DNA of 5,628 nt from positions 1 to 5,628 of the forward strand of contig JAIEEW010000057.1 in NCBI GenBank assembly GCA_029067255.1. Reading direction: 5' to 3'. Shown here in pieces: positions 5,291 to 5,628 of this stretch (positions are counted from its first letter, which is position 1; the number at the start of each line of letters is the position of its first letter). The notes below the pieces were generated by a model. It made no database searches, was not told the DNA's origin, and saw only the letters and a program-made list of their open reading frames with translations. The DNA is from Clostridia bacterium (lineage in GTDB: Bacteria > Bacillota > Clostridia > Christensenellales > UBA3700). The position numbers and the translations under genes were made by a program.

Positions 5291-5628
5291 TCTCTTTTTC
5301 CGCTTCTATCTTTGCTTTTATAGGATCGTAATACTTCTCCAAATGCTTATCTTTAATGCGCTTCATTTCAGATCTGGGAAGTAATGCAAGCAATTCCCAT
5401 CCTATTTGCAGAGTTTCTTCAATACTTCTGTTTGTATAGAAGCCTTGATTGATATATCTCTTTTCAAATTCTTCCGCGAAATAAGCGTACTGTCTGTCAA
5501 GCGGAGTCAATGCCGCGTCGCCGAGAATCGCAGAAAGTTCTTTACATTCCTTGCCCCTTGCGTACGCCGAGAACAACTGGTTCATATTGCCAGAGTGATC
5601 TTCTCTAGTGACTTACCTTCGCCTATAC
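5286..5628 (-). CDS. atpB: V-type ATPase subunit B, C-terminal part, with apparent frameshift
   Basis: Subunit B is the non-catalytic nucleotide-binding subunit of the A3B3 head. The visible part matches the family end: IGEGK, then TREDHSGNMNQLFSAYARGK, then INQGFYTNRSIEETLQIGWELLALLPRSE and MKRI. The first five residues (5626-5612) and the rest (from 5609) are in different frames. Two extra bases, T and C on the coding strand at 5611-5610, separate Lys from Thr in the conserved GKTREDH motif. Read literally, the upstream frame ends at the TGA at 5584-5582, losing about 113 residues. Since B is needed for the pump, I favour a sequencing or assembly error at the contig edge over a true mutation. 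The tail after KYY (DPIKAKIEAEKEN) is somewhat longer than usual. The 5' part lies outside the window. Confidence 0.9.

Noticed and set aside
1..5628. CRISPR array, tRNA or rRNA genes, known riboswitch
   Set aside because: No regularly spaced identical repeats, no cloverleaf or rRNA-like stretches, and no recognised aptamer core were seen on reading both strands.

Overview
The window comes from a bacterium. Every gene that can be supported lies on the minus strand, so transcription runs from right to left. The right part is the 3' end of an operon for an A/V-type (V-type) ATPase. The left 70% is one very large gene for an exported, membrane-anchored surface protein. A bacterial V-ATPase, AT-rich intergenic DNA, Gram-positive-style promoters and Shine-Dalgarno sites, and an Ig-like-repeat surface protein with an N-terminal DUF6273-like region together suggest an anaerobic gut-type Clostridia/Firmicutes lineage. 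That taxonomic placement is inference.

Right to left: (1) positions 5628-5286 hold the C-terminal part of V-ATPase subunit B, with an apparent frameshift near 5610 at the very edge of the window. (2) A 207-nt gap (5079-5285) contains two near-identical palindromic sites, an AT-only hairpin and possible weak promoters. (3) atpD, the central-shaft subunit D, is complete at 5078-4440. (4) A 69-residue protein with two membrane spans (4440-4231) starts at an A shared with the atpD stop codon. (5) A rho-independent terminator (4172-4149) closes the operon. (6) The region 4086-3932 carries a good sigma-A-type promoter placed between two inverted copies of a 21-bp motif, and a long leader hairpin just before the ribosome binding site. 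(7) From 3931 to the left edge runs a 1310-codon open frame without a stop: signal peptide, DUF6273-like region, about eight Ig-like beta-strand modules, an acidic xxP linker, and a C-terminal pair of membrane spans. Its 3' end is outside the window.

The ATPase genes form one rotary ion pump: B is in the catalytic head and D is the rotating shaft. The small membrane protein is translationally coupled to D, but its role is unknown. The surface protein has its own promoter, separated from the pump operon by the terminator, and shows no functional link to the ATPase.

I see no convincing new multi-gene system. The items most worth a second look are the inverted 21-bp repeats around the surface-protein promoter, the paired TGAACA-N-TGTTCA palindromes inside the ATPase operon, the apparent frameshift in subunit B, and the two-helix C-terminal anchor of the surface protein.
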